The notes under the pieces: model-generated | Told to the model about the DNA's origin: nothing | Database searches by the model: none | The model's input: only the letters and a program-made list of their open reading frames with translations | Translations under genes and position numbers: made by a program | Origin: Aspergillus flavus | Taxonomy: Eukaryota; Ascomycota; Eurotiomycetes; Eurotiales; Aspergillaceae | Assembly: GCF_009017415.1 (NCBI RefSeq) | Contig: NC_092409.1 | Span: 4,836,001-4,900,000 of the forward strand | Length of the DNA stretch: 64,000 nt | Direction: 5' to 3' | Shown here: positions 22,928 through 34,641 of the stretch, piece by piece | Layout: the number at the start of each line of letters is the position of its first letter | Position numbering within the stretch: the first letter of the stretch is position 1

Positions 22928-24181
22928 TCATGAATCGGCCATCTCCTGATCGCCGTCCGACTCAATTTCGTCCTCCCAGCCCTCGTCTCCCTCCTCACCT
23001 TCCATGTCATCCTCCATATCCTCTCCCAATTCTTTGTTCATTGTCTCTACCAATTCATCCGCATGTTCCTTGAGCCTCACATCTTCGTATTGAATCGATT
23101 CGTAAAGGGTCAAGCTCTGCTTCAGCCATTCACGACTAGCGACCAGTGAAGCATGGCGTTTTGCCTCGGGAGTTTCACTGTCCAGCTCTTCGTCCTTGGG
23201 TGCTTCCTTCTTCTCTGCAAGAAGATAGAGACACCATCCACCTAGATACCATGCCTCTACACTCTGATCATCTTCTAAGATCAAACGTTCTAGGACTTCA
23301 AGTGCCTCGAGCTCCATGGTGACCTCCATTAACAGACGAGCCAAACTGATTCTCGTAGCGAAGTCTGGGACTATCGGGTCCTCGGGTGGTAGGTCTTTCC
23401 ATAGCTCCAAACTTTTTGTGAGTGCCGCCCGAGCATCATCAGTTCGCAGCTGTGAGATTCGGATAGAGGCGAGAGTTTGTAGCACTTCCGGTGCATTTGA
23501 GTTGACCAAAAGAGCCTCTGTAATGAGAGTTTCGCAGCGGGCTTCAGCATCTTCTTCCCACCTAGTCACTGTTAGATTAAAGGAATCTCCACAGGCAAAC
23601 CGAGAACATATAAGAATAACTCACGAAAGATCGGTCATGTAGATCTCAGCAACGGCACATAGGGCATTTGCCATCTTCCGTTTCTTCTCCTCCAACTCAA
23701 TAGCTTCCGCAGGGCCCGGGTTTTGTTCAAGCTGTTGAATAACTTGCCTGAGACAAGAAACACCCTTCTCAAACCATTGAACACTGTCCTTTCCTCCGAG
23801 CTCACTCAATTGAGCAAGCCATAAGAACTTTTCAGCGCCACCTCCCTGGCTTTCAGGAATTGCGCCAGTCGGATCCAGCTCAACCGCGCGCATAAAATGC
23901 TGTCTCGCAACATCAATCTCTCCCAGCTCAACGTAAATCTCCGCGACTATGTTCAACGCCGAAAGCTGGGCGGGGGAATTGGCCGGCGTAAGGTCGAGCG
24001 CCCGTTGGGCGACCGGAAGCGCTACATCTGGCTGACCTGTCTGGAGGAGCGTTGTCGCTTGTTCGAGCAGCTTTGAAGGATCTTCGTTCATTTTCTGTTT
24101 CGAGACCGAGCCGCCAGCGCTGAGAACGGACTTCGACTTGGATTTGGATGCTTTCTTTTTGTGAGGTCTGGGTTTACCCAT
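22928..24181 (-). CDS. acl4: Acl4-like TPR chaperone of ribosomal protein L4
   Basis: Two exons (24181-23625 and 23561-22928) give 396 residues. The N-terminus is basic (MGKPRPHKKKASKSKSKS), followed by tetratricopeptide repeats (for example QPDVALPVAQRALDLTPANS and AEIYVELGEIDVARQHFMRA). It ends in a very acidic tail (GEDMEDDMEGEEGDEGWEDE). This layout is that of Acl4, the dedicated chaperone that captures new Rpl4 and escorts it to pre-ribosomes in the nucleus. The acidic tail fits a partner that is a basic ribosomal protein. It is divergent from gir2 with 442 bp between. The family call rests on layout and length; other small TPR proteins are possible. Confidence 0.8.
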
Positions 24182-24623
24182 GATCGCCGTTTAGATTATA
24201 TAAGAAAGATTTTCAACGTACTCTAACAGCCCAAGTAAATGGACCAACAAGGAAGAAGAATATCTATGACAGTAAATTTCTTTAAGAAGGTAATATATAC
24301 TTGGAAGCTTTGGAAGGTCAAGAAAGCGGAGCATTGAAATTCCCTTTTCGGATCAAATAATTTTGGGCATTTTCTTATCTGTTTGTCTGGTTTGCATGTG
24401 GGACTGCAATATTATACATGGGGTCATGACCGAATCCTACGCCAGCCAGCTTTAATTCACGCAGCGAAGGAATGCTCTGCTGTCTTGTCGCATCTTAGAT
24501 CTACAGTGCTATATACTCGAAGTAGCCATCCTTTTGTGGGTGCAGCAATTTGGTCGTTCTCGCCTTGGAACACACCCACTACTAGTACCCCTCCAACTCC
24601 GTCCGCGGCAGAATTAAAGCAGT
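24182..24623. promoter_or_regulatory. Divergent promoter of acl4 and gir2
   Basis: 442 bp between two outward-facing genes. No gene, tRNA or repeat is seen. Both neighbours act in translation-related processes, so shared control is plausible but unproven. Confidence 0.4.
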
Positions 24624-25384
24624 ATGGGCCGTGAAGATCAGATTGAAGAGCGCGAGGTGCTCGATTCCATTTTCCCAGAGGAAATCACAGGTGAGATTAA
24701 GGCCCTCATTTATGCGCACCGGAGGGTCATATGTTGTTGACATTTCTAGATCTATCGGATACATCATACAGGATATCAATCGCCCTCGACGCGCCGGATG
24801 ATGACGTCGAAGAAGCTGAACAGCCCGTGTTGCTCTTGCAGGTCACGTATCCTGCAGATTACCCCGATGTTGCCCCGGAGCTCGAAATATCCGCTCCTCC
24901 AAACGCTCCCAAACACCCTCGGCTAGATGTCCAGGAAGATCGGGACCGACTTCTCGAATCTTTACAGCCTACTATTGAGGAGAACCTGGGGATGGCCATG
25001 GTTTTCACTCTCGTCAGTGCCCTCAAGGAGAATGCCGAGCAATTAATGTCCGAGCGGGTTAATGCTGTCCATGCGCAGAAAGAGATGGAAGCCGCTAAGG
25101 CTGAAGAAGAGGAGAATCGAAAGTTCCAGGGTACAGCCGTGACCAGAGAGACATTCATAGAGTGGCTAGAGAAGTTCAAGGCGGAGATGGAGGAAGAGGA
25201 GAAGAGGCAACGAGAAGAGAAAGAAGCAGAGGATAAGAAAGCCAATAAGAAGACTCCGGCTAAGGAAGAGAAGAAGATGACTGGGAGACAGCTATGGGAG
25301 CGAGGTTTGGCTGGCAAGGCAGACCTTGATGAGGAAGGCGAAGATGCTTTGCCTGCTGTTGAGAAGATGAAGATTGCTGCATAG
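24624..25384 (+). CDS. gir2: RWD-domain protein, Gir2-like
   Basis: Two exons (24624-24690 and 24750-25384) give 233 residues. The start GREDQIEEREVLDSIFPEEI and LLLQVTYPADYPDVAPELEI are RWD-domain signatures, including the YPxxxP turn. After about residue 120 the chain is a long charged helix (EKFKAEMEEEEKRQREEKEA), then the conserved MTGRQLWERGL motif near the C-terminus that marks Gir2/RWDD1 proteins. Gir2 binds Gcn1 and Rbg2 and dampens Gcn2 activation in the general amino acid control response. Length is close to the yeast protein. Regulation is not visible. The family assignment is solid; the function is from homologs. Confidence 0.9.
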
Positions 25385-26019
25385 CGTATCGCTATCTTGA
25401 TGACTTTCCCTGCTATGAGTCCTTCAATCTTATAATCTATGAAGTTCTGTAAATACCACTACCCTGCCTATAGCAGCTGGCGTGCGTCCATAAACAGACG
25501 ACGATCCTATATCTTTAACTTATTCAATCCCGCCCACGGTTTTGTAAATCTACCCTAGAAATGAGAAACGATATTGAAAAGAACCTTGTTTGGCAACTCG
25601 GATGCAAGTATGATTTATTCATATTTCAAAGTATTATGAAAGTTAGCTAAACGCATGTCACTTGATTCTAAATGTCACAGCCCCATGTGCAGAGAAAATG
25701 CAAACTAGACGGACGAGTGGTGGACGACACCCATCTTAGTTTGCAATGAATTGCGCTTAGTAGGCATGTGGCTCGTTTCTGGGGATATTCTACCCCTGAA
25801 GAGAGTCAGAAAGTGGTGGAGGACGTCCGCGTGTATCCCAACTCATGTATGACTTGTACAACATGGATGATGCAACTGCTGCTGTTCACCATGCAATAAC
25901 TAAAAGACGGTCTGGACTCGCTTTCTTCTGTCGTTCTCTGTTCCGCAATCGATGCGGAGCAGAACAGCCTGGGTGGCACATCGTATAGTATCTTACCGCA
26001 TCAGGACATAGACAGGAAA
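25385..26019. other. Convergent 3' region, no gene seen
   Basis: 635 bp between the stops of gir2 and the LYR gene. AT-rich segments near 25390-25640 suit 3' untranslated regions and polyadenylation. No coding pattern was found. Confidence 0.4.
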
Positions 26020-27004
26020 TCAAGTGTCACCTGGCTTTTCAGTCGACCTCTGTTTTTCTTCCTCGGCTGCCAACTTGCGCTCGGCAAGAACGACTTTCCA
26101 CATGGCCTCTGCAAGCTCCATGTTTTTCTTGTCGGAGTCATGGAGTTGCTGGTTAAGCGTCCCTAATGCGTCTTTGACCCCTTTAGCCCATGTGTCGGAC
26201 TCAGGCCCAGTCGTCAAAGCGTCCCAATTATCCTCGTCATTGGCAAACAGTAATTCACGGTCCAACCTATCCCGGCGTTCAATTCGACTCCATCGGTTTT
26301 CAAGTTTTGACCGTATCACGCCGCTTAGATTCTTGGGTTGGGGTTTTTTGATGCGCAGGAAGGGCACTCCCCGCGCGTTCACAAGAACGGGCACCCGACG
26401 CTTGCCGCTCACGACAGGTCGAGGACGGGAAAGGATAGAAGTGGCATCCGGATGTCGTCGGGCGGTTTGGTCTTGTAAATGCCGGGACTCTTTTGTCCTT
26501 TGCTGCTTCCGAGATAACGGCTTCGGCTCCTTCTTAGAGAGCTTTCTCTGCAACGCCGATTCTTTCTGTTTTATCGACCGGATGTCTGATATGAGCTCCA
26601 CAATGCGATTTGTGTTGCGTTGGTTTCCTTGGGAGGCAGAATGGAGTAGGTCGAGAGCCTTTTAGGGTAGGATAGAATTAGCCACGGAGGTGGTTCCTTG
26701 CTGAGAAGATCCGGCAACGTGTATATACCTCATATCCAGCTTTTAAAGCATTTACTGTTTGCGACGGGCTCTGAAGCTTCTTGTATCTCTGAAACTTTTG
26801 TTGTATGAGTGGCTTGCAGGTGCTAAGCTCCGGCGCAGTGTTCGGTAATTTTGCGCATTGTCGGAGAAGTGCCCGATAAAGTGCTAAACCTGGGGAACGA
26901 GATTTGTGTTAATTCTGACATGGTACAGTTTTAGTGGCATGGTTTGTGAACTTACAGGCAAATCTATGCACCCCAGACTTTCTGGGAACTACGTTTTTAT
27001 GCAT
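26020..27004 (-). CDS. Mitochondrial LYR-motif (Complex1_LYR-like) protein
   Basis: Three exons (27004-26956, 26889-26729, 26658-26020) give 282 residues. The N-terminus MHKNVVPRKSGVHRFACLAL leads into an LYR segment (LALYRALLRQCAKLP) and a helical bundle pattern. LYR proteins usually act in mitochondria as assembly factors or subunits, bound to acyl carrier protein. Unlike small LYR proteins of about 100 residues, this one has a long basic extension (SRKQQRTKESRHLQ, VNARGVPFLRIKKPQ, SKLENRWSRIERRDR) and an acidic to mixed tail. The basic region suggests contact with RNA or a ribosome, but this is inference. The first exon is short and its start rests on the single suitable ATG. Confidence 0.78.
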
Positions 27005-27620
27005 TATTCGAGATAGAACATCCGTTCTAAGAGGATTACTAGGGGGACATGTGACGATTAAGCCTATCAAGTGATGTCACGTGCTATAGGAAAATCACGC
27101 ACTCGACCATGGCCAGTATGCGAAGAGAGACCGAACAGGTAACTCTTATAATTGTGGTCAATCGTTCTGCCAATTGTACATAAGCTAAAGAATCCTCTTT
27201 TCATTAGGACATCAAGCCCTGCACGAATCACTTGCATTTGTCTTGAAATTCTCTTAAATCTGCCTGTTGAATCACGCACAAGTGACAATCAGCTAAATCT
27301 AGCATTCAAATCACTCCTAGTTCAATTGCTACCGTATTGGGGGCAGTCGTGAAGTTTTGCTTCCCCTCAAAACAAGACTCGAGGGTTTAACCCACCTAGG
27401 CCTATCGAGGTAGTAAGTCCACCACTTAGAGGCATATAGATATTTCGAGATATTTCTAAATAATAATGAACTGAAGACTCGGAAGGAGATCACGCCATGC
27501 CTGCCGTTATGCATAGACTGTACACGCTCTAATGATGAAAGAAGAGAAAGGATGAGATGACGAGACCTGACGCAAAACTAACCACAATACTCCGATCATG
27601 TATCCTGCAAGATCATCAAC
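27005..27620. other. Intergenic region between LYR gene and mms2
   Basis: 616 bp holding the LYR promoter and the mms2 3' end. A CACGTG lies near 27078, about 75 bp upstream of the LYR start. Nothing else is supported. Confidence 0.4.
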
Positions 27621-28287
27621 TCAGAAGTTCGAGCCTTCCGGAGGCTGAGGAAGCTTCTTGTGTTGCGGAAGAGCCATATATCTGAGATGCTAAGCCTTGG
27701 TTTCATCTGTTGGGATAAATGGGATTTTTCATACCTTCTCAATTCAAGCAAGATGGTCTCCATAGTATAGTCGCGCTTCCATTGAGCCAAGCACGGAAGC
27801 TTCGTAGGGTCGACCTAAGTACGGATCAATGTCAACGGCTATCAGAATGATCAAGTATATAATGGAAGCCGCACCTTGCCAGTTCGTGGGTCTACACAAG
27901 GAAGGTTGACCTTTGAGATGAATTGGATCTCAGGAGGATTGTCTGGGTAATCGGGACCGCAATGGATGTTGACACTGTATATCCTGTTTTCATGGACACT
28001 CTGGATGTCGCTGCATTAGTGATGTTGCCATATTGTACGACATTGGCTGTACCAGTGGAAGACGAACATGAGGAGGGCCGAGAATAGTTCCGTTCCAGTT
28101 GCTCATCATCATATCTTCTCCATCTGCAAGACCATAGGAGCAAGCCTCTGATTTGTGAACGCAATGTACATCAGCGGGATGCGCATGTAACAGTAGGTGG
28201 GATGTCACGCTTACCTGCTCCTTGGCCTTTCTCGCCCTTCTCGAGCTCCTCAAGGAGCCTAAAGTTTCTGGGAATTTTAGCTGACAT
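27621..28287 (-). CDS. mms2: Ubiquitin-conjugating enzyme variant Mms2
   Basis: Five exons (28287-28215, 28147-28068, 28000-27875, 27814-27735, 27681-27621) give 139 residues, the length of yeast Mms2. The start MSAKIPRNFRLLEELEKGEK, then MSNWNGTILGPPHS, NRIYSVNIHCGPDYPDNPP and LLELRRYMALPQHKKLPQP are all diagnostic. No catalytic Cys stands in the usual E2 position, as expected for a UEV. With Ubc13 it builds Lys63-linked ubiquitin chains on PCNA for error-free DNA damage tolerance. Each splice restores family sequence. It is divergent from mon2. Confidence 0.96.
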
Positions 28288-28813
28288 TGTTGTATAACCA
28301 AATTTGTGAGTTATAAGGAAGGGAGATTGCACAGATAGCTTTGGCGGAATATAAGGGATGGGGTTTGGAAATGGAATTATTTGACCGAAGTGGAGGAGGG
28401 GCTCAAATCCCACCTTCAAAGCAACAATACCGGTTTGCCCGCCCTGCGTTATCGGCCTGAATAGTCCCCTCACGTGACGATAACGGATTGAGTGCGTCAC
28501 GTGTGGAGCCTATCTCCGCTAGCGTCTTGGCTTTCCCGGAGATGCCACGCCTGATGCTATGGTTGATTGTTGTTGAAAGGCATACACATTGCGATCTAGT
28601 GTCAATTAAAGCACCGGTGGTCCGCTTGCCATTCCTGGGAACGCGCACGGCGCTATTGCTCACGTGGTGCCGAGCTATTCTTGTAGTTCTTGTGGTTTTA
28701 AACCAAATATCAGTCAACATCTTCATGAAACCATATCTGTTTTCTACTTAACTCTGAGCCCCAGGCAACTTCAAACGACGGTTGCCATGATCTGACCCAA
28801 CAACTAGTTGGAA
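28288..28813. promoter_or_regulatory. Divergent mms2/mon2 promoter with three CACGTG boxes
   Basis: 526 bp between the two starts. CACGTG occurs at 28471-28476, 28498-28503 and 28661-28666. These are canonical bHLH sites. A GTTGCCATG half X-box occurs near 28780. No coding sequence is seen. Confidence 0.5.
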
Positions 28814-31800
28814 ATGTCCTCCCAGCTTCTACAGACGGAACTCTTGAACCTTATTCAAGAGTCCAAGAGAAAGAATTCTGACCTCCGACATGTGAGCTAA
28901 CTGCCGATTAGAAGGGATATCCTAGGCTCTAGCTGACTGAAAGATAGGCGGCCGAAGAGTCTCTCAACGAGCTGAAGGCTTTGCCCTCGACTTCGGAGTC
29001 TCAAATTGCTGCCGGTGAGTCGGTATTACATTCTATCTCTGTCAATTATCGGCGGATTTACTGAGAGCCTAAGAGATCTGGTACGCAAACCTAAATTTGT
29101 CGATCCGTTTATCTTAGCTTGCCATACGCGCCATGCAAAGCTCGCGGGCATTGGAGTTGTTTGTCTGCAAAGGCTGGTGGCATCCCGAGCGTTACCATCT
29201 GAGAGGTTGAAAGATGTCCTTAGTGGATTAAAGGAAACTACAAATTTAAGTAGGTGTTAGTCCCCTTGCGCCGATCTAATACTTATCATACCCAGGTCTG
29301 GATATACAACTCAAAATCCTACAATCTCTACCTTCTCTGCTACAGCACTACTCAAAGGACTTAGGCGGGGAGCTTCTTGTAACTACATTAGAGATCTGTG
29401 CCACTCTACAAGCAAGCAAGACCCTTGCACTGTCCAGTACAGCAGCTGCTACCTTGCAACAGTTGATAGTATCGACATTTGAGCGAGTCCTCATCGAAGA
29501 CAGTCAGTTCTCAAATTCTAGATGCAGGCCTTCTATACTTAGCCGCTGACACGGTTTCTAGAAACTCCCCAGGAGTCCAGGCCGAAGGTAACCGTCAAAA
29601 TTGATGGAAACACTGTAGATGTTGGATACTTTGCGCACGACGCCTTACGGGTGAGCACCTTGCCCGATGCCGCATTTCACCCTACTAATATGTGTTCAAG
29701 GTCCTGGACGATCTTTGTCGACTTGCGGATGGCGAGCAGCTGCAATTTCTACGAATCAAGTCACTATCTCCAACATTCACTCTAGAACTTATCGAAAGTG
29801 TTCTGGTCAACAGTGGCCGTCTCTTTGTTGGCCATGCCGAGCTTGCGCATGTGCTGCGAACCAGGCTTATGCCAATGACTGTGAGATATTTATCCGAAAG
29901 GCACTCTTTCGCTCAGACGATTCGAGTTGCTCGGATTCTTCTCGTCCTGCTTAAGCGTCATATGTCTCTTCTTCCCGCGGAATGTGAAATGGCTCTTGGC
30001 TTATTGACACATCTTCTTGAACCTGACGGGAATCTGCCATGGAAGCGCGTCCTTTGCATGGAAGTCTTTCGTGGACTGTATGCCGAGCCTGGTTTAGTCC
30101 GAATAATCTACTCGCTGTACGATGGTGACGAGCGGAGGAAGAATATCCTCAAAGAACACATGGCTGCTCTCGTTCGTTTGGCATCTGAGAAGCCGTCGTT
30201 GATTGGCGTCAGCAGTCGGTCAACTGTGCCTTCGAAGGCCGCACACTCGAGATCTATTACTGAAGAACAGATCACTCTTGAAGCGGGTGGTGTCGCTGGC
30301 GTGATTGGAACGTCAGTCTCGTCTGCTGACACAAATGTCCCGGGTATCAGTAGTCAGTGGAGTATAGTTCGCACGCCTTACATGGACCTACTTGACAAGA
30401 CTGATCCTCCACCGCCCCCAGACACTTATATTTATAGTCTCGTGCTCAATTGCATTTCTTCGTTTGCTGAAGGTCTTGCCAAGTTCATCCTTCCCCTGAC
30501 TGTGCCCGATCTGAAACAAAAACGGAGAAGTCGGATTGGAAACCCAGACCAAAGTACGGATTCTCCTAGACCCTCTCATGACCTTCAAAGGACGAACTCG
30601 TCAAAAAGTGCCCACAGGCTGAATACTAAGAAATCCCCTGTGCCGCTTAACCCTTTGGACTTGGAATCTCATTCTCAATTTCCGGCAATCAAGACCTGTG
30701 CCGGAATAATTGAGAATTGCTGGCCTGCTGTCCTTGCGGCATGCTCCACCTTCTTGTATGCTTCATTAGATGACGATTTCTATCACAACCTGGTTCGATC
30801 ATTTCAGAAACTGGCACATGTTGCTGGCCTCCTTAGATTATCTACCCCTAGGGATGCTTTCCTGACAACTCTTGGAAAGGCAGCTATGCCAGTTGATGCA
30901 AGCGGCATGGTCCCAGCGGTAGTCGCATCTGCTCCCCACCATAGCCATACAGCAGAGGATAAAAGGAAAAGCAGAGAGATGCCCCTTGCATCTCCAGTAT
31001 CTGAGGCACCGCCAGATGCCCCATCGGTATCTATCAGCACGAGGAATCTGTTATGTTTGCGTGCGCTACTGAACTTGGGGATCGCTCTGGGGCCTACTTT
31101 GGACCAGCCGGCCTGGTCTATAATCCTCGGTACGCTGCAGGATACGGGCCTCTTGACAAATGCATACTCAACCGGAGCTGAAGCTCCAAGCGCGCTTGAT
31201 GGTTCGAAGGTTAGCCTCGGGGGTGAGATCATCGCTGTTCAAACAGCCTCTGCTAAGATGCTTGAGAGCACGAGTGATTACCCGAGTGATTCGTTCCGGG
31301 AGCTCTTAATTGCACTCTTAGATCTTTCTGAAGCAACGGAGGTGCCTCAATCCGGAGAAGCATCTGGGAAGACAACTGGTAATGTCCCGTCACAGTCCCG
31401 ACCCGGTTTCGTGCGCAGAAGTACCCGCCGTGTTTCGCTAGTCGTGGGTAAATCTAAGACCCAAGATGAAGAACTAAAGTTTGTCTTGGACAAAGCGGGT
31501 GAGCTATCAAGGGCAAACTTAGAACGCTTGTCATCACTAGTTGAGAGCGATCACGAAGCTTGGCAAATCCTGACGCAAAGACTTATGTCGACCGCGGCGG
31601 ATGCATCGATTAGCCAAAACCTCCGGTTACGAGCCAACAATGTACTGAATACTCTCGTATTCCAAACTATGAGACAGATGGGCAGCGACGATGACCAAGC
31701 GCGTAACTCTCGGCAGATGAGGAACCTCGGAACGTTGAGGGATCAAATTCAAATTCTCTATGACAAAAGTGCTTGCCCACTTGGATCACCGTCTGCGCCT

Positions 31801-34203
31801 GTTACTGAGATCCACGAACAAAGCCTGGAGACCTTGAAAAATATCTTAGAACAATATGCGGAAACCTTCGCTGGCGGCTGGGCCGTCGTATTTGACCTTA
31901 TTTCTAGCGTGTTTGGATATTGTCCAGTGGAAGAAAAAGGGGAGATTGGGGCTGCTGGCAAAAGCCGCAGAACCACTCTAGTTGCGGATTCGCATCGCCT
32001 TATCCGAGTTGCTTATAAGTCCCTGCAGCTAATCGCCTCTGACTTCATTGCACTACTTCCGCAGCCTTGTCGCTTGGATCTTGTGGAATCATTTTCAAAA
32101 TTTGCTCTACAGCAACAAGACTTCAATATATCACTGACCACAACCTCGTCGTTCTGGAATGTTTCTGATTTTCTTCAGGGACAAATCGAAAACTTTTCCA
32201 TTGAGTCTCGAGTCGATGCCTCCGTAAGTGAAGAGGCACTCGTGGAACTGGCTAACGGCGATGACTCCTCCATCTCTAGGAATGCGCTGTGGCTGTTACT
32301 TCTGTTGAGAATCGTAGATCTCGCAACTGATAATCGGGCTGAGATTCGAAACTGTGCAGTTCACACTCTTTTGAGGATTTTCGATGCTTATGGCCAACAG
32401 CTATCTCCTAAAGCATGGCGTCTATGTCTCAATCGCGTGTTATTTCGGATGACGGAAGCGATTGAACTGGGATTGGAAGAAGTACGGGGCCAAGGCACTA
32501 AGAATGATTCCGACGAACTCAAGTCATGGGTGGAAACGTCTGTTGTTACTATCAAAGGACTGTCCGACCTCATCACGAACTTTTTCGAAACAATCATTCG
32601 GGACGAGGAATTCGACCGGTCCTGGGAACGGCTCTTAGCCTACTTAAAGAAGCTAACCGCCTTGCAGATACTAGAGCTCAGTGAGGCGGTGTACCTAAGT
32701 TTGTCCAGTGTACTCGTTCGTGTGCAGGCTCCAGATATGTTTAGCAAATCGTCATTACAAACTACCTGGGCGCTATGGCTGAGCGGCCACCCTGCGGATA
32801 GGGAAGATCTTCTGGACCTGGATCGTTCGAACCAAGCCGCCGCAATCGCCTATCTACAGGCCTTTAAGGAGGTGTATCGCTTATACAAAGATGACTTGAC
32901 AAGCGATGATGTTGGCAAGGTCCTCTACAATATGCGGTATCTTGCTTGGAACTCCATCTCGCCACGATATTCTCCGGATATTGATCGACCATCTGACCTG
33001 CAGTCATCGATTGTTGATTGCATGAGAACCATCTGTTCAGATAAGGAAGATTCTCAGGCAGAAATCATGGCATGTCTTGCAGACTTCGCCGACTCTGCGT
33101 TGACGAAATGGTCACCAGGGAGCGATCCGAGGAAACCAACGTACGTTGCCTTCTCCAAAAGCATAGTAGACCTCTTGAACTGGTATATCACCGAATTTGG
33201 TATCAAGAGGGATATATTTGGCAATGGCTCTCTGGCAGCTGTTCTTGAGCATCTCGCCAATCCAATTCTGCAAAGATATGAATGGCCTGGAAAGGACCGC
33301 GAGCCGATGTTGTGGCAAAAGTCGACAACCACATCCCTAAACACCCTCCAAGTAGCCATTCCTTATGTCGAGGAACAGTACGGAAAGTCAAATCAGCCAG
33401 AGATCTCTCGCTTCTGGAAATGTGTTGTGGACATCGTAAATGGCTTAGTCTCAGCCAGGGGTTACCGAACCGTTCCTATTCCCAGGGAAACCATATTTGC
33501 AGACGAATCCTTCGATATTGCTTCCTTCAGCCGACTGAAAACCCTCATCATCCCAGCTCTGGGGGCATCTACCATCCCAGACGCCATCCGACAGGATTTC
33601 GCACGTGCATTATTGGGCTCTTCCTTCATCTACTTGCCCCAACGATTTGATCTCCCGGGGAAAGGCCTGGAAGATGATCCTCTTAAAGGGCTATACGACA
33701 TCCGTCCCGGAAGGACGTTTGACCCCCCACCGACATCCCGAACTAAAATGGCGTACACCGTAACCGACACATTGTTTGAACTGGCATCGGCTCCTTCGAA
33801 AGAAGATTCAAAACACGCTTCATCACGCATTGCACTCGCTCGTTCCATCACGCCGTATCTAATCCTTCGCTGTGCCGTATCCCTGAAGGGCTATATTGCA
33901 GACCAACCCCTGCGCGGGCTCATGCCCCAGCCTACACCCGCGCGAAAGGTACTCCTGCACCTCCTCAAGGGGATGGTGTGTCTGCGAAGCGAACCTTCAG
34001 CCATTCCTTCCCCACCAATGGGCATGAGTACAGCTGTGCTGGTTAAGGAATCAACTTCTTCTAGCGAGCAGAACTATAAAAAGCATCTCGAGTGGATATA
34101 CCCGCTTGTCGTGCGGGCTGTACAGGTAGCGGGGAGAGAAAGAGACGATGGAGAAGTTCTCCAGGCTCTTGGGAAAGTGTTACATGAGGTTGGAGGCTTT
34201 TAA
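28814..34203 (+). CDS. mon2: Mon2-like endosome-Golgi trafficking protein
   Basis: Six exons (28814-28891, 28948-29014, 29076-29249, 29296-29502, 29562-29650, 29701-34203) give 1705 residues, the size of Mon2 proteins. The N-terminus (QTELLNLIQESKRKNSDLRH, ACHTRHAKLAGIGVVCLQRL) is the conserved Mon2/Sec7-BIG DCB region, followed by HUS-like and long HEAT-like helical repeats. There is no Sec7 catalytic domain, as expected. Mon2 (Ysl2) works with Dop1 and the flippase Neo1 on endosome and trans-Golgi membranes. Ser-rich low-complexity stretches near 290-320 and 560-600 are likely loops. All five introns sit in the first 900 bp; the remaining 4.5 kb is one exon. Confidence 0.93.
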
Positions 34204-34641
34204 TGATTAGCATATAGACTCGGCCTACGAACCGCAGGAGTTACTCAGAATTATAGACTTTGGTCTTATTTTGTCTTGTCTTATTTTGCAGTTCCCTACA
34301 TCCACTTCCATTACGTTGTAAACATGAGAAGCAGCATTAGTCATGTCTAGTTTATAAGTGAAGGCTTTGTTCTTTTGCATCATACGTTACATCGTTGCAT
34401 CGAAGCCCAGCTTTTTCGCTCAAGAACTTGGGCTAGTTGAAATCAAGGAAGCGACATCCCTTACGCGAGTAATGCGACGTGGAAATAGGAATTGAACGAT
34501 AGGTCAAGATGGGCAGATAGGTGAACAGGGCCAGAGTACAGCATTAGACTGGGTATATGGAGAACACAAGACAATTCGGCAGTCATGGACACGGTGTCAT
34601 ATCTGGAAACGACACAGCATAACCAGATTAGTTTCAGAACA
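34204..34641. other. Convergent 3' region of mon2 and vps26
   Basis: 438 bp between two stops. T-rich sequence after mon2 (TTGTCTTGTCTTATTTTGC) is likely its 3' untranslated region. No gene is seen. Confidence 0.4.
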
